From the NCBI RefSeq assembly GCF_004571075.1, contig NZ_SPQP01000007.1, positions 62,001 through 126,000 on the forward strand: a stretch of 64,000 nucleotides of DNA, written 5' to 3'. This document shows, in pieces, positions 38,355-47,033 of the stretch (position 1 is the first letter of the stretch; the number at the start of each line of letters is the position of its first letter). This stretch comes from Blastococcus sp. TF02A-35 (GTDB taxonomy: Bacteria > Actinomycetota > Actinomycetes > Mycobacteriales > Geodermatophilaceae). Made by a program: the position numbers and the translations under genes. Under the pieces are notes generated by a model. That model had not been told where the DNA came from. It did not search any database and was given only the letters and a program-made list of their open reading frames with translations.

Positions 38355-39215
38355 TCATCCGGCCGGCGCGTAGGTGGCCACGTCCACCGACACGGTGACC
38401 TCCAACCGCGCCGGGAACCGTTCCAGCGACGCCGCCAGCGCGCCCGCCGGGAGGTGCCGGGCGTGCGGCCCCATGCCCACCAGGGTGGCGACGGCGGAGC
38501 GGTCCAGGGAGGCCGTCCACCGGTGCGCGGTCGACCGGACCGGCTGCAGGTGGGGCCCCAGCGTGGCGGCCAGGCGCTCGGCCTTGTCGGGGTCGACCCG
38601 GAGCAGCCCGAGCGGCCCGACGACCTCGGCGAGGTGGTCCGGGGCCGGTGTCGCGACGACCAGCCGTCCGCCGGGGCGCAGCACCCGGGCGATCTCCGCC
38701 CCGTTGCGCGGGGCGAACACGACCAGCACCCGGTCGGCCACCTCGTCGAGCAGGGGCAGCCGGGACCAGGCGTCCGCGACGACGGCGACGGCGCGGGGGT
38801 GCGCCCGGGCCGCGCGCCGCGCGGCGTAGCGCGAGGCGTCGAGCACCAGCCCGACCGCGTCGGGCAGCGCGTCGAGCAGCGCCGCGAGGTGGTGCCCCGT
38901 CCCGCCGCCGAGGTCGACCAGCGTCTGCGGCGCCGGGCCGTCGCCGGCCACCGCGTCCCGCAGCGCCGCCGTCAGGGGGTCGTAGTGGCCGGCGGAGAGG
39001 AACGCCACCCGGTCGGCGACCATCTCGGCCGAGTCCCCCGTCGGCGGCCGGCGGCCGGCCGGGAGGAGCGTCAGGTGCCCCTGCCGGGCCCGGTCCACCC
39101 GGTGCCCCGACGCGCACGCCAGACCCGCACCGCCGTCGACGACGGCGAACGGGGCGCGGCAGACCGGGCAGGACAGCAGCGCGACGGCACGCGCGTCCAG
39201 GGTCGGGCCGGTCAC
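38355..39215 (-). CDS. 23S rRNA methyltransferase, RlmA/TlrB type
   Basis: 286 residues, GTG start. N-terminal zinc site (SCPVCRAPF ... CASGHRVD), [14 protein letters not shown] and the SAM motif [20 protein letters not shown]: the RlmA layout. Methylates a guanine in domain II of 23S rRNA (G745 or G748); which position, and any macrolide effect, cannot be read from sequence. Its start overlaps the phosphoesterase stop (GTGA). Confidence 0.85.
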   Translation of the reverse strand: MTGPTLDARAVALLSCPVCRAPFAVVDGGAGLACASGHRVDRARQGHLTLLPAGRRPPTGDSAEMVADRVAFLSAGHYDPLTAALRDAVAGDGPAPQTLVDLGGGTGHHLAALLDALPDAVGLVLDASRYAARRAARAHPRAVAVVADAWSRLPLLDEVADRVLVVFAPRNGAEIARVLRPGGRLVVATPAPDHLAEVVGPLGLLRVDPDKAERLAATLGPHLQPVRSTAHRWTASLDRSAVATLVGMGPHARHLPAGALAASLERFPARLEVTVSVDVATYAPAG

Positions 39216-39718
39216 CGGGGCGGCACGGGGTGGAAGGTCACGTCCCGCAGCTCCCCCGAGTCGGCGACCGCGGTGACGTACGTGCCGTGCGGCTGCCGCC
39301 GGCGGTCGGTGGGCGAGCCCGGGTTCAGGAGACGCAGCCCGGAGGGCGCCGTGGTGTCCCACGGGATGTGGCTGTGGCCGAACACCAGCACGTCGACGTC
39401 GGGGAACCGGGCGGAGCAGCGCGCCTCGCGCCCCTTGGCGTCACCCGTCTCGTGGACGACGGCGAAGCGCAGCCCCTCCACCTCGAACCGGGCGACCTCC
39501 GGCAGCCGCCGGCGAAAGTCCCCGTGGTCGTTGTTGCCGTGCACCGCGACCAGCCTCGTGGCCCGCCGCTCGAACTCGTCCAGCAGCGCCAGGTCGACCC
39601 AGTCACCGGCGTGCACGACGACGTCCGCGGCGTCGATGTCACTCCACAGGTGATGAGGTAGGTCACGGGCGCGCTTGGGGACGTGCGTGTCGGAGGTGAA
39701 CACCAGCGAAACAGGCAC
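39212..39718 (-). CDS. YfcE-type metallophosphoesterase
   Basis: 168 residues, GTG start. Metal motifs: FTSDTHVPKR (Asp, His), VVHAGDWVDL (GD), VHGNNDHGDF (GNxD/H), VVHETGD and VFGHSHIPW (GHxH). A small YfcE/MJ0936-like phosphodiesterase. Coupled to the RlmA-like gene. Substrate unknown. Confidence 0.9.
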   Translation of the reverse strand: MPVSLVFTSDTHVPKRARDLPHHLWSDIDAADVVVHAGDWVDLALLDEFERRATRLVAVHGNNDHGDFRRRLPEVARFEVEGLRFAVVHETGDAKGREARCSARFPDVDVLVFGHSHIPWDTTAPSGLRLLNPGSPTDRRRQPHGTYVTAVADSGELRDVTFHPVPPR

Positions 39719-39798
39719 GACGTCATGGTCGCAGGCGGTTACCGTCGCCGACGGCCGGCGACCCGGCCGCTCCCCGCACGACCTCGAGGACTTTCGAC

Positions 39799-41391
39799 GT
39801 GACCCAGCCCCAGACCACCCCCGCCGCGCCGGACGGCGCCGGCACCGACGAGCCGTACGAGCGCCGCTGGCTCGCTCTCGGCGTCATCGCCATGACCGTC
39901 CTGCTGGTCATCCTCGACGCCACCATCGTCAACATCGCGCTGCCCGCGGTGACCGAGGACCTGGGCATCAGCTCGGCCAGCCAGCAGTGGATCGTCACCG
40001 CCTACACCCTGACCTTCGGCGGCTTCCTGCTCCTCGGCGGCCGCATCGCCGACTTCTGGGGCCGCAAGCGGACCTACCTGGTCGGCGCCGCCGGTTTCGC
40101 CCTCGCCTCGGCGCTCGGCGGCATCGCCCAGAACGAGGCCATGCTCTTCGGCGCCCGCGCCCTGCAGGGCGTGTTCGGCGCGCTGCTGGCCCCGGCCTCG
40201 CTGGCGCTGCTCACCGTGCTGTTCACCGACCCCAAGGAGCGCGCCAAGGCCTTCGGCGTCTACGGCGCGATCGCCGGCGGCGGCTCGGCCATCGGCCTGC
40301 TGCTCGGCGGTGTGCTGACCGAGTACGCCGACTGGCGCTGGTGCTTCTGGGTGAACCTGCCGGTCGCCCTGCTGGCCATCGTGCTCGCCATCCCGATCGT
40401 GCCCGAGAGCAAGGCCCCCGGTGACACGCGGTACGACATCCCCGGCGCCGTCCTGGTGACCCTCGGCCTGGCGTCGATCGTCTACGGCTTCACCCGCGTC
40501 GCCGAGGCCTCGCAGACCAACTCGATCGAGGCCGCGGAGGCCAACGCCCGGGCCGCCGCGCAGGGCTCGACCCAGCTGGTCAGCCCTGAGAGCGGCTGGA
40601 CCGACGGACCGGCCTGGCTGTTCATCGTGGCCGGCCTCGTGCTCGTCGCGCTGTTCGTGGTGGTCGAGATGCGCACCCGGAACCCGCTGCTCCCCATGCG
40701 GATCGTGCTCGACCGCAACCGCGGCGGCGCCTACCTCACCTCGACGCTCGTGGGCGCCGGGCTCATCGGTGCCTTCTTCTTCCTGAGCCTGTACTTCCAG
40801 CAGGTGCTGGGCTACGAGCCGGTCGAGGCCGGCCTCGCGTCGCTGCCGGTGACGCTCGGCGTCTTCATCTCGGCCGGCACGTCGAGCGCCCTGCTGCCGC
40901 GGGTCGGCCCCAAGCCGCTCATGGTGCTCGGCGGCATCCTGGCCGCGGGCGGCCTGTTCACCCTGTCGTTCGTCGGCGTGGACACCGGCTTCTGGCAGCT
41001 GCCCTTCCCGGGCCAGGTCCTGCTGGGCCTCGGCCTCGGGTTCACGTTCGTGCCGCTGTCGAACCTGGCCCTGGTCGGTGCCGGCGTGCACGACGCCGGC
41101 GCGGCCAGCGCGATGCTGAACGCCACCCAGCAGGTCGGCGCGTCCATCGGCACGGCCGTCCTGGCCTCGCTGTCGGTGGCGGCGATCAGCAGCTACACCG
41201 CCGACGCCCTCACCTCGGGGGCCAGCCCGCAGGACCCGGCCGTGGGCCTCACGGCGCAGGTCGAGGGGTACACCACCGCCTTCACCTGGGCCTCGGTGCT
41301 GCTGGTGGCCGGCGCGCTGGTCTCGGCCTTCCTGATCAAGGCGACCAAGGACGACCTGCCTGCCGGCGACGCCGTCGTCCACGTCGGCTAG
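39799..41391 (+). CDS. DHA2-family (14-TMS) MFS exporter
   Basis: 530 residues, GTG start, ~14 membrane helices. EmrB/QacA features: LDATIVNIALPAVTEDLGIS (motif D1), FWGRKRTYLVGAAGF (motif A) and motif C-like GGGSAIGLLLGGVLTEYADW. A ~35-residue polar insert (~235-270) lies before helix 7. Probably drug or metabolite efflux by proton antiport; no regulator next to it. Divergent from the phosphoesterase gene. Confidence 0.9.
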   Translation: MTQPQTTPAAPDGAGTDEPYERRWLALGVIAMTVLLVILDATIVNIALPAVTEDLGISSASQQWIVTAYTLTFGGFLLLGGRIADFWGRKRTYLVGAAGFALASALGGIAQNEAMLFGARALQGVFGALLAPASLALLTVLFTDPKERAKAFGVYGAIAGGGSAIGLLLGGVLTEYADWRWCFWVNLPVALLAIVLAIPIVPESKAPGDTRYDIPGAVLVTLGLASIVYGFTRVAEASQTNSIEAAEANARAAAQGSTQLVSPESGWTDGPAWLFIVAGLVLVALFVVVEMRTRNPLLPMRIVLDRNRGGAYLTSTLVGAGLIGAFFFLSLYFQQVLGYEPVEAGLASLPVTLGVFISAGTSSALLPRVGPKPLMVLGGILAAGGLFTLSFVGVDTGFWQLPFPGQVLLGLGLGFTFVPLSNLALVGAGVHDAGAASAMLNATQQVGASIGTAVLASLSVAAISSYTADALTSGASPQDPAVGLTAQVEGYTTAFTWASVLLVAGALVSAFLIKATKDDLPAGDAVVHVG

Positions 41392-41398
41392 CGGCGCC

Positions 41399-41450
41399 GG
41401 AACGGCCCCGCTGACCCCGCGCCGAGCGTGCGAGGCGGCGGGGCCGTTCC
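41399..41450. terminator. Bidirectional terminator
   Basis: 13-base perfect stem, GGAACGGCCCCGC (41399-41411) and GCGGGGCCGTTCC (41438-41450), with a 26-base loop. It fills the gap between the convergent exporter and CtaG-like genes. Confidence 0.7.
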
Positions 41451-42407
41451 TCAGCCCCGTTCGGCCAGGGCCTTCAGCCGGGCGTTGTAGGCGGCGAGCT
41501 CGGCGTCCCCGCTGCGGTCGGCGGCGCGGTCCAGGGCCCGCGCCCGGCGCTCGTCCGAGCCCACCCACGAGAAGAAGACGACGGCGAGCACCAGCACCGT
41601 CGGCAGCTCGCCGAACGCCCAGACGATGCCGCCCGCGATCCCCTGGTCGCCCAGCGGGTCGACGCCCCAGCCGGCCGGCGGCTCGGCGAAGCTGTCGACC
41701 ACCAGCGAGCCGGCCATCATGATCGCGACGCCGAAGAAGGCGTGGAACGGCACCGGCAGGAAGAGCTCGATCATCCGGCCCGGGTGGCTCAGCGTCCGCG
41801 GCCACGGGTCCTGGGCGACGATCGGGCCGAAGAACAGCAGCCCGGTGACGACGAAGTGGGCGAGCATGAACTGGTGCCCGGCCGGGTTCTGCATCAGCGC
41901 GTCGAACAGCGGCGTGAAGTAGACGCCGTAGAGGCTGACGATGAACAGCGGCACGCTGAACAGCGGGTGCGCGACGAACCTGGCCAACCGGCTGTGCAGG
42001 CCGCCCAGGAGCAGCGCGCGCGGGGTCCCGGCCGCGCCGTGCCCGCGGGGCAGCGTGCGCAGCGCCAGCGTCACCGGCGCCGCGAGCAGCAGGAGCAGCG
42101 GCGTGATCAGCGACAGCACCATGTGCTGCGCCATGTGCACGCTGAAGATCACCATGCTGTAGCCGTTGAACCAGGTGCCGGTGACGGCGAACAGGGAGGC
42201 GCAGCCCGCGACCCAGGCCAGGCTCCGCCACCACGGCCACGCCACCCCGGAGCGGCGCAGCCGGGCGACCGCCGCCAGGTAGACGACGACACCGACGATG
42301 CTCAGCACGGCCAGGACCGACCAGGCGTCGAGGTGGGGCAGGAACAGCCGTCCCGGCGTAGGCGGGTCCGCCGGGACCCACATCCCCGAGTGGTGCCCGT
42401 GCTCCAC
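41451..42407 (-). CDS. Cytochrome c oxidase assembly protein (CtaG/caa3-type)
   Basis: 318 residues, GTG start fixed by GGAGGAG seven bases upstream. About seven membrane helices. Family motifs: VHMAQHMVLSLITPLLLLLA (metal-binding His pair), HPLFSVPLFIVSLYGVYFTP, HQFMLAHFVVTGLLFFGP and VPFHAFFGVAIMM. Probably delivers copper to cytochrome oxidase. ctaD is 4 kb away on the same strand. Confidence 0.9.
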   Translation of the reverse strand: MEHGHHSGMWVPADPPTPGRLFLPHLDAWSVLAVLSIVGVVVYLAAVARLRRSGVAWPWWRSLAWVAGCASLFAVTGTWFNGYSMVIFSVHMAQHMVLSLITPLLLLLAAPVTLALRTLPRGHGAAGTPRALLLGGLHSRLARFVAHPLFSVPLFIVSLYGVYFTPLFDALMQNPAGHQFMLAHFVVTGLLFFGPIVAQDPWPRTLSHPGRMIELFLPVPFHAFFGVAIMMAGSLVVDSFAEPPAGWGVDPLGDQGIAGGIVWAFGELPTVLVLAVVFFSWVGSDERRARALDRAADRSGDAELAAYNARLKALAERG

Positions 42408-42455
42408 CGCGATCTCCTCCCACCGGACGTTCCTCCGGCTCCACTGTCCCACGTC

Positions 42456-42528
42456 GTGACGTGCTGGAACGGCCCCCTCCAGGGACCCACCCTGAGCCTG
42501 CGAAGGGTGGGGAGGAGGGGGTCCTTCT
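42456..42528. repeat. Dispersed intergenic repeat, copy B, with hairpin
   Basis: 42456-42486 begins GTGACGTGCTGGAACGGCC and nearly matches 29718-29748. It runs into a nested inverted repeat (CCACCCT / AGGGTGG, flanked by CCCCTCC / GGAGGAGGGG) just after the CDF gene stop on the minus strand, so this copy may also terminate transcription. Confidence 0.5.
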
Positions 42529-43446
42529 TCAGTCGTGGACGGGCGCCTCGTGCCCGGCGTGCGCCTCGGCCTCGAGCTGGAAGGTGCAGTGCTCGACGTC
42601 GAAGTGGTCGCCCAGGCAGGCGCAGAGGGCGTCGAGCACGCGGCCGCCGTGGCCGTCGGCGAGCACCGCGTCGGACACGACGACGTGCGCGGACAGGACC
42701 GGCAGGCCCGAGGTGATCGTCCACGCGTGCAGGTCGTGCACGTCCAGCACGCCGTCCACCCCGAGGATGTGCGCCCGCACCTGGGCCATGTCGACGTCGC
42801 GCGGGGCCGCCTCCAGCAGCACGTCGAGGGCCTCGCGGAGCAGGTGCCAGGCACGGGGCACCACGAGGCACCCGATGGCCAGCGAGGCCACCGTGTCCGC
42901 GGGTGTCCACCCGGTCGTGGCGATGACGACGGCGGCGACGACGACCGCCACCGAGCCGAGCGCGTCGGCGAGCACCTCCAGGTAGGCGCCACGGACGGCG
43001 AGGGACCGGTCGCGCCCCCGGTGCAGCACCGCCAGCCCGACCAGGTTCACGACCAGGCCGACGAGGGCGATGGCCAGCATCGGCCCGGAGGCGACGTCGG
43101 GCGGGTGCCCGACCCGGCGCACCGCCTCCACGACGACGTAGCCGGCCACCCCGAGCAGCAGGAGGCCGTTGGCGACGGCGGCGAGGATCTCCGCCCGCTG
43201 CCAGCCGAACGTGCGCCGCCCTCGGGCAGGCCGCTGGGCGAGCGTCACCGCGCCGAGCGCGAGGGCGATGCCGGCCGCGTCGGTGGCCATGTGGCCGGCG
43301 TCGGCGAGCAGGGCCAGGGAGCCGGAGACGACGGCGCCCACGACCTCCGCCGCGAGCACCCCGAGGGTGAGCACCAGCACGACGGCGAGCCGCCGCCGCG
43401 GCGGCCCGGAGGCCGTGACCGGCCCGTGCGCGTGGCCGTGCCCCAT
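42529..43446 (-). CDS. Cation diffusion facilitator (Zn/Co/Cd exporter)
   Basis: 305 residues, ATG with GGGAGGAG upstream. N-terminal MGHGHAHG His-rich head, six membrane helices with LLADAGHMATDAAGIALAL (metal site HxxxD in helix 2) and LEVLADALGSVAVVV (helix 5 site), then a C-terminal cytoplasmic domain ending with HFDVEHCTFQLEAEAHAGHE. CzcD/ZitB type, likely zinc efflux by proton antiport. Confidence 0.93.
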   Translation of the reverse strand: MGHGHAHGPVTASGPPRRRLAVVLVLTLGVLAAEVVGAVVSGSLALLADAGHMATDAAGIALALGAVTLAQRPARGRRTFGWQRAEILAAVANGLLLLGVAGYVVVEAVRRVGHPPDVASGPMLAIALVGLVVNLVGLAVLHRGRDRSLAVRGAYLEVLADALGSVAVVVAAVVIATTGWTPADTVASLAIGCLVVPRAWHLLREALDVLLEAAPRDVDMAQVRAHILGVDGVLDVHDLHAWTITSGLPVLSAHVVVSDAVLADGHGGRVLDALCACLGDHFDVEHCTFQLEAEAHAGHEAPVHD

Positions 43447-43487
43447 CGATCGCTCCTCCCGGACGGACACCCGAGTCTCCCCCACGC

Positions 43488-43524
43488 ACGACGCCCTCGA
43501 CCGGGTGCCGGTCGAGGGCGTCGT
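43488..43524 (-). terminator. Strong hairpin after M23 peptidase gene
   Basis: 17-base perfect stem (43488-43504 with 43508-43524) and a three-base loop GTG. It lies just beyond the peptidase stop on the minus strand and before the CDF start. Confidence 0.8.
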
Positions 43525-43541
43525 GGTGACGGTGCGGGGGG

Positions 43542-45503
43542 TCAGATCTGGACGCCGCGCTCGCGGAGCCAGGGCAGCGGGTCCACCTTCGAGCCGTTGA
43601 GCCCGCCGACGTGCACCTCGAAGTGCAGGTGCGGGCCCGTCGACTGCCCTCGGTTGCCCAGCAGCGCGATGGTGTCGCCCGCGCGGACGATCTGGCCGGC
43701 CTCGACCAGGATCTCGTCCATGTGGCCGTAGACGGTCACGTCACCGTTGTCGTGCTGGATGTAGACGGCCAGGCCGAAGCCGCTGGCGGGGCCGGCCTCG
43801 AGCACGACGCCGTCCATGACCGCGTACTCGGGCGTGCGCATGGGCGCGGCCAGGTCGATGCCGGCGTGCAGCGTCCCCCAGCGGGCACCGAAGCCGCTGG
43901 TGAGGCGGGCACCCTCGACGGGGAGGACGGCGTCCGGGCGGGCGGCCTCGGCCGCCGCCTCCACGGCCAGCCGGTCGGCCTCGGCCTGGGCGTCGGCCGC
44001 GGCCGCGCGCTCGGTGTCGCGGGCCGTGCGGCTGGCGACCAGGCCCTGGAGCCGGGTCGCCGCCTCGACGTTCGCGAGCTCGGTGGTCGGGGGCGCGGCC
44101 TCGATGCCCAGCTGCTCGGCGACGCTCACCGAGTGGCTGACAGTCGTGGTCTCGACCTCGGTGGGCTCGCCGGCGGCGGCACCGCTGATGCTCAGCGCGC
44201 CCACGAGCGCGGCGGCGAGGTACAGCGAGGGGCGACGGCGCGCCGAGGGCGGGCGCCGGGTGAGCACGCCGCGGCGGCCCCGGGCCAGTGCCGCGACGAA
44301 GCCGGCCGGGTCACCGGTCGGGACCGCGACCGTGGTCGCGGCGGCAGGCGCCTCGACCGAGACCGGGGTGGTCGGCTGCTCGGCGGGCTGGACCGGGGCG
44401 TCCTTGACGACCACGAGCTCCGGGCGCGGCGAGACCTGCGCGTCGACGAGCGCGGCGATGTCGGCGACCGGGGCGGCGGCCACGCGGGCGGCCACCGGGG
44501 TGCGCTTGTAGGGCGTCGGCCGCTGCACGGCCGGCTCGGCGGAGGCGGCGGCCTTGGCGGCGATGGCCTTCACCACGACGGTGCGCGCCGCGGCGATCCG
44601 GGCGGCGGTGGTGGGCTCGGCCCGGTGCCGGCCGCGGCTCCCGGCCGGCGGGGCCTTGACCGTCAGCGGCGCGCGGACGACCACCGGGGCGACGACCGGC
44701 GCGGTCTCCGCAACGGTCGCCTCCGCAACGGTCGCCTCCGCAACGGTCGCCTCGGCAACGGTCGCCTTGGCGGCAGTGGTCTTCGCAGCGGCCGGCTTCG
44801 CAGCGGCGGTCTTGGCGGCAGCCGGCTTCGCAGCGGTGGTCTTCGCGGTGGTCGCCTTGGCGGCAGCCGGCTTCGCAGCGGCGGTCTTCGCGGCGGCGGT
44901 CGCCTTGGCGGCAGCCGGCTTCGCAGCGGTGGTCTTCGCGGCGGTGGTCTTCGCGGCGGCGGTCTTCGCAGCGGTGGCCTTGGCAGCGGCCGGCTTCGCA
45001 GCCGTCGCCTTCGCGGTCGTCGCCTTCGCCGCAGCCGGGGTCCGCACGGACGTCGTCCCCTCGGCAGCGGCGGCCGGGGCCTGCGCCCGCTTGGCGGCCG
45101 CGGCGGTCCGAGCGGCCGCGGCGGCCTTCCGGGTCGCGGCGGCGGTGGCGGAGGCCGCCTTCACCGAGGCGACCTTGGCCGTGGCGGCGGTGGCGGTCAC
45201 GGCCTTGGAGCCGGCGGCCTTCGCCGTCGCGGTCCGGGCGGCCTTGGCGCCGGCGGCGAGGGTGCCGGCCGCAGCCTTGGCGCCCCGCGTCGCGGCGGTG
45301 GTCCGGGTGGTCGACTCGGTGGTCCGACGGGTCCCTGCAGGCGCCTTCCCCTGGCGCTGCGCGGGAACCGTGGGCTCGGCCTTCCCCTCACCGGACCCGC
45401 GGGACGAGGTCCTCGTCGTGCGGGCCGGGGCAGGGGCTGCGACGGCCTGGTCGGCCGGCACCGCACCCCCTGCGAGGAGGCGGTCGTGGTGGAGCGAACT
45501 CAT
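43542..45503 (-). CDS. M23 peptidase with long Ala/Lys-rich N-terminal region
   Basis: 653 residues. About 420 residues precede a single membrane helix (LYLAAALVGALSISGAAAG); this head is very rich in Ala, Lys, Thr and Pro, with many PAAAK, TTAAK and TAAK units (~150-270) and four consecutive ATVAE units, resembling histone H1-like or HU tails. Outside lie a coiled-coil-like Ala/Glu stretch (~500-530) and a LytM/M23 domain (~535-650) with HAGIDLAAP and HLHFEVHVGG zinc ligands plus GHMDEI. A type II membrane endopeptidase or activator acting on peptidoglycan. ATG start at MSSLHHDRLL; a longer frame exists but lacks support. Confidence 0.88.
   Translation of the reverse strand: MSSLHHDRLLAGGAVPADQAVAAPAPARTTRTSSRGSGEGKAEPTVPAQRQGKAPAGTRRTTESTTRTTAATRGAKAAAGTLAAGAKAARTATAKAAGSKAVTATAATAKVASVKAASATAAATRKAAAAARTAAAAKRAQAPAAAAEGTTSVRTPAAAKATTAKATAAKPAAAKATAAKTAAAKTTAAKTTAAKPAAAKATAAAKTAAAKPAAAKATTAKTTAAKPAAAKTAAAKPAAAKTTAAKATVAEATVAEATVAEATVAETAPVVAPVVVRAPLTVKAPPAGSRGRHRAEPTTAARIAAARTVVVKAIAAKAAASAEPAVQRPTPYKRTPVAARVAAAPVADIAALVDAQVSPRPELVVVKDAPVQPAEQPTTPVSVEAPAAATTVAVPTGDPAGFVAALARGRRGVLTRRPPSARRRPSLYLAAALVGALSISGAAAGEPTEVETTTVSHSVSVAEQLGIEAAPPTTELANVEAATRLQGLVASRTARDTERAAAADAQAEADRLAVEAAAEAARPDAVLPVEGARLTSGFGARWGTLHAGIDLAAPMRTPEYAVMDGVVLEAGPASGFGLAVYIQHDNGDVTVYGHMDEILVEAGQIVRAGDTIALLGNRGQSTGPHLHFEVHVGGLNGSKVDPLPWLRERGVQI
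44700..45050. repeat. Low-complexity repeat DNA coding for Ala/Lys-rich tail
   Basis: Dense imperfect 12-15 base repeats. Near 44704-44764 a unit of about 15 bases (GCAACGGTCGCCTCC) recurs four times, encoding ATVAE; the rest codes AAAKT/AAKPA-type units. Such tracts can vary in length by slippage. Confidence 0.8.
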
Positions 45504-45574
45504 GCACCTGACTTCCGTCGGCGGACATTGCAAGCGGCTCCCGGGGAGAGGAGCGGGGCCCATGTAAACACGCC

Positions 45575-45644
45575 GTGATGGATTCGTGATCTGAGAAAGG
45601 GGGTATCCACGTGCAGTTATGTGAAGTGGATCACGACGAATCAC
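45575..45644. promoter_or_regulatory. Inverted repeat flanking putative M23 promoter
   Basis: 45575-45591 (GTGATGGATTCGTGATC) and 45629-45644 (GATCACGACGAATCAC) are near reverse complements separated by 37 bases. The interval is AT-rich for this genome and contains TTCACATAACTGCACG on the minus strand, a plausible promoter region for the peptidase. It may be an operator pair; the regulator is unknown. The same 275-base gap also serves the divergent dehydrogenase gene. Confidence 0.4.
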
Positions 45645-45778
45645 GCTCAAGGTTCGACGGTCCGTCGATGTGGCGCGACGGAGCGTGACTGACGCGCCGT
45701 AGATGGTTGAGAGTCGCGCGATCCGGTCACGAACACGTCCAGAGGCCGATTTCGCGGTCCGATCGAGGGAGATTTCGC

Positions 45779-46960
45779 ATGCGCGCAGTGACCTGGCACG
45801 GCCGGGCGGACGTCCGGGTGGACACGGTCCCGGACCCCGTCATCCAGGACCAGACGGACGTGATCGTGGAGATCACCTCGAGCGGCATCTGCGGCTCGGA
45901 CCTGCACCTGATCGAGGTCATGGCGCCGTTCATGTCGGTCGGCGACGTGATGGGCCACGAGCCGATGGGGATCGTCCGCGAGGTCGGCCGCGAGGTCACC
46001 GCCGTGAAGCCCGGCGACCGCGTCGTCGTCCCGTTCAACATCTCCTGCAACACGTGCTGGATGTGCTCCCAGGGGCTGCAGTCCCAGTGCGAGACCACCC
46101 AGAACCGCGAGCAGGGCATGGGCGCCTCGCTCTTCGGCTACACCAAGCTCTACGGCCAGGTGCCCGGCGGGCAGGCGGAGTACCTGCGCGTGCCCTTCGG
46201 CAACACGCTGCCGATCAAGGTCCCCGACGCCCCGCTCGACGACCGCTTCGTCTACCTCTCCGACGTGCTGCCGACCGCCTGGCAGGCGGTGCAGTACGCC
46301 GGCATCCCCGACGGCGGCAGCGTGCTGGTGCTCGGCCTGGGGCCCATCGGTGACATGTGCACCCGGATCGCCAAGCACCTCGGCGCCGGCCAGGTCATCG
46401 CCTCCGACGTGGTCCCCGAGCGGCTGGCGCGTGCCCGGCGCAACGGCATCACGGTCATCGACACGACGAACCAGGCAGACGTCGTCGCCCAGGTCCGCGA
46501 CCTGACCGACGGGCGCGGCCCGGACGCCGTCATCGACGCCGTCGGCATGGAGGCGCACGGCTCGCCCCTGGCCTCCATCGCCCAGAAGGCGACGGCGGTC
46601 GTGCCCGACGCCATCATGGAGAAGGTCATGCAGGTCGCCGGGGTCGACCGGCTCGCCGCGCTGAACACCGCCATCGAGGCAGTCCGCCGCGGCGGCACGA
46701 TCTCGCTCTCGGGCGTCTATGGCGGCGCCACCGACCCGCTGCCGCTCATGCGCATGTTCGACAAGCAGATCCAGCTGCGCATGGGCCAGGCGAACGTCTG
46801 GCGCTGGGTGCCCGACATCCTGCCGCTGCTCATCGACGGCGACCCGCTCGGCGTGGACGAGTTCGCCACGCACCGGGTGCCGCTCGAGCAGGCCCCGGAG
46901 GCCTACGCCAACTTCCGGGAGAAGAAGGACGGCGCCGTCAAGGTGCTGCTCCAGCCGTGA
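45779..46960 (+). CDS. Zinc-dependent alcohol/formaldehyde dehydrogenase
   Basis: 393 residues, ATG with GAGGGAG upstream. Medium-chain dehydrogenase: catalytic zinc Cys in SGICGSDLHL, GHEPMG (zinc His/Glu), structural zinc Cys cluster ISCNTCWMCSQGLQSQC, Rossmann motif VLVLGLGPIGDMC. Close to the glutathione-independent formaldehyde dehydrogenase-like subgroup (GYTKLYGQVPGGQAEYLRVP). Substrate uncertain. Ends before a strong terminator. Confidence 0.9.
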   Translation: MRAVTWHGRADVRVDTVPDPVIQDQTDVIVEITSSGICGSDLHLIEVMAPFMSVGDVMGHEPMGIVREVGREVTAVKPGDRVVVPFNISCNTCWMCSQGLQSQCETTQNREQGMGASLFGYTKLYGQVPGGQAEYLRVPFGNTLPIKVPDAPLDDRFVYLSDVLPTAWQAVQYAGIPDGGSVLVLGLGPIGDMCTRIAKHLGAGQVIASDVVPERLARARRNGITVIDTTNQADVVAQVRDLTDGRGPDAVIDAVGMEAHGSPLASIAQKATAVVPDAIMEKVMQVAGVDRLAALNTAIEAVRRGGTISLSGVYGGATDPLPLMRMFDKQIQLRMGQANVWRWVPDILPLLIDGDPLGVDEFATHRVPLEQAPEAYANFREKKDGAVKVLLQP

Positions 46961-46965
46961 CCCCG

Positions 46966-46998
46966 GGCCGGGCCGGGGGAGATTTCCCCGGCCCGGCC
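46966..46998 (+). terminator. Terminator after dehydrogenase gene
   Basis: 13-base perfect stem GGCCGGGCCGGGG (46966-46978) / CCCCGGCCCGGCC (46986-46998) with loop GAGATTT. Confidence 0.8.
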
Positions 46999-47033
46999 GC
47001 ACATGGCCGCCTGGTCACGGGTAGGGCAGGGCC

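Noticed and set aside
42302-43489. Long open frames on the minus strand opposite or inside real genes (for example 395 codons here).
   Set aside because: Arg/Ala/Gly/Pro-rich shadow frames caused by high GC; the CDF and CtaG-like genes explain the region.
43611-45578. Gly/Arg-rich 655-codon plus-strand frame opposite the M23 gene.
   Set aside because: It is the antisense of the Ala/Lys repeat tract; the minus-strand frame has a real signal, membrane and peptidase architecture.
45504-45778. c-di-AMP (ydaO) riboswitch before the M23 peptidase gene.
   Set aside because: The gap is short and I could not find the conserved ydaO core; only an inverted-repeat pair is visible.
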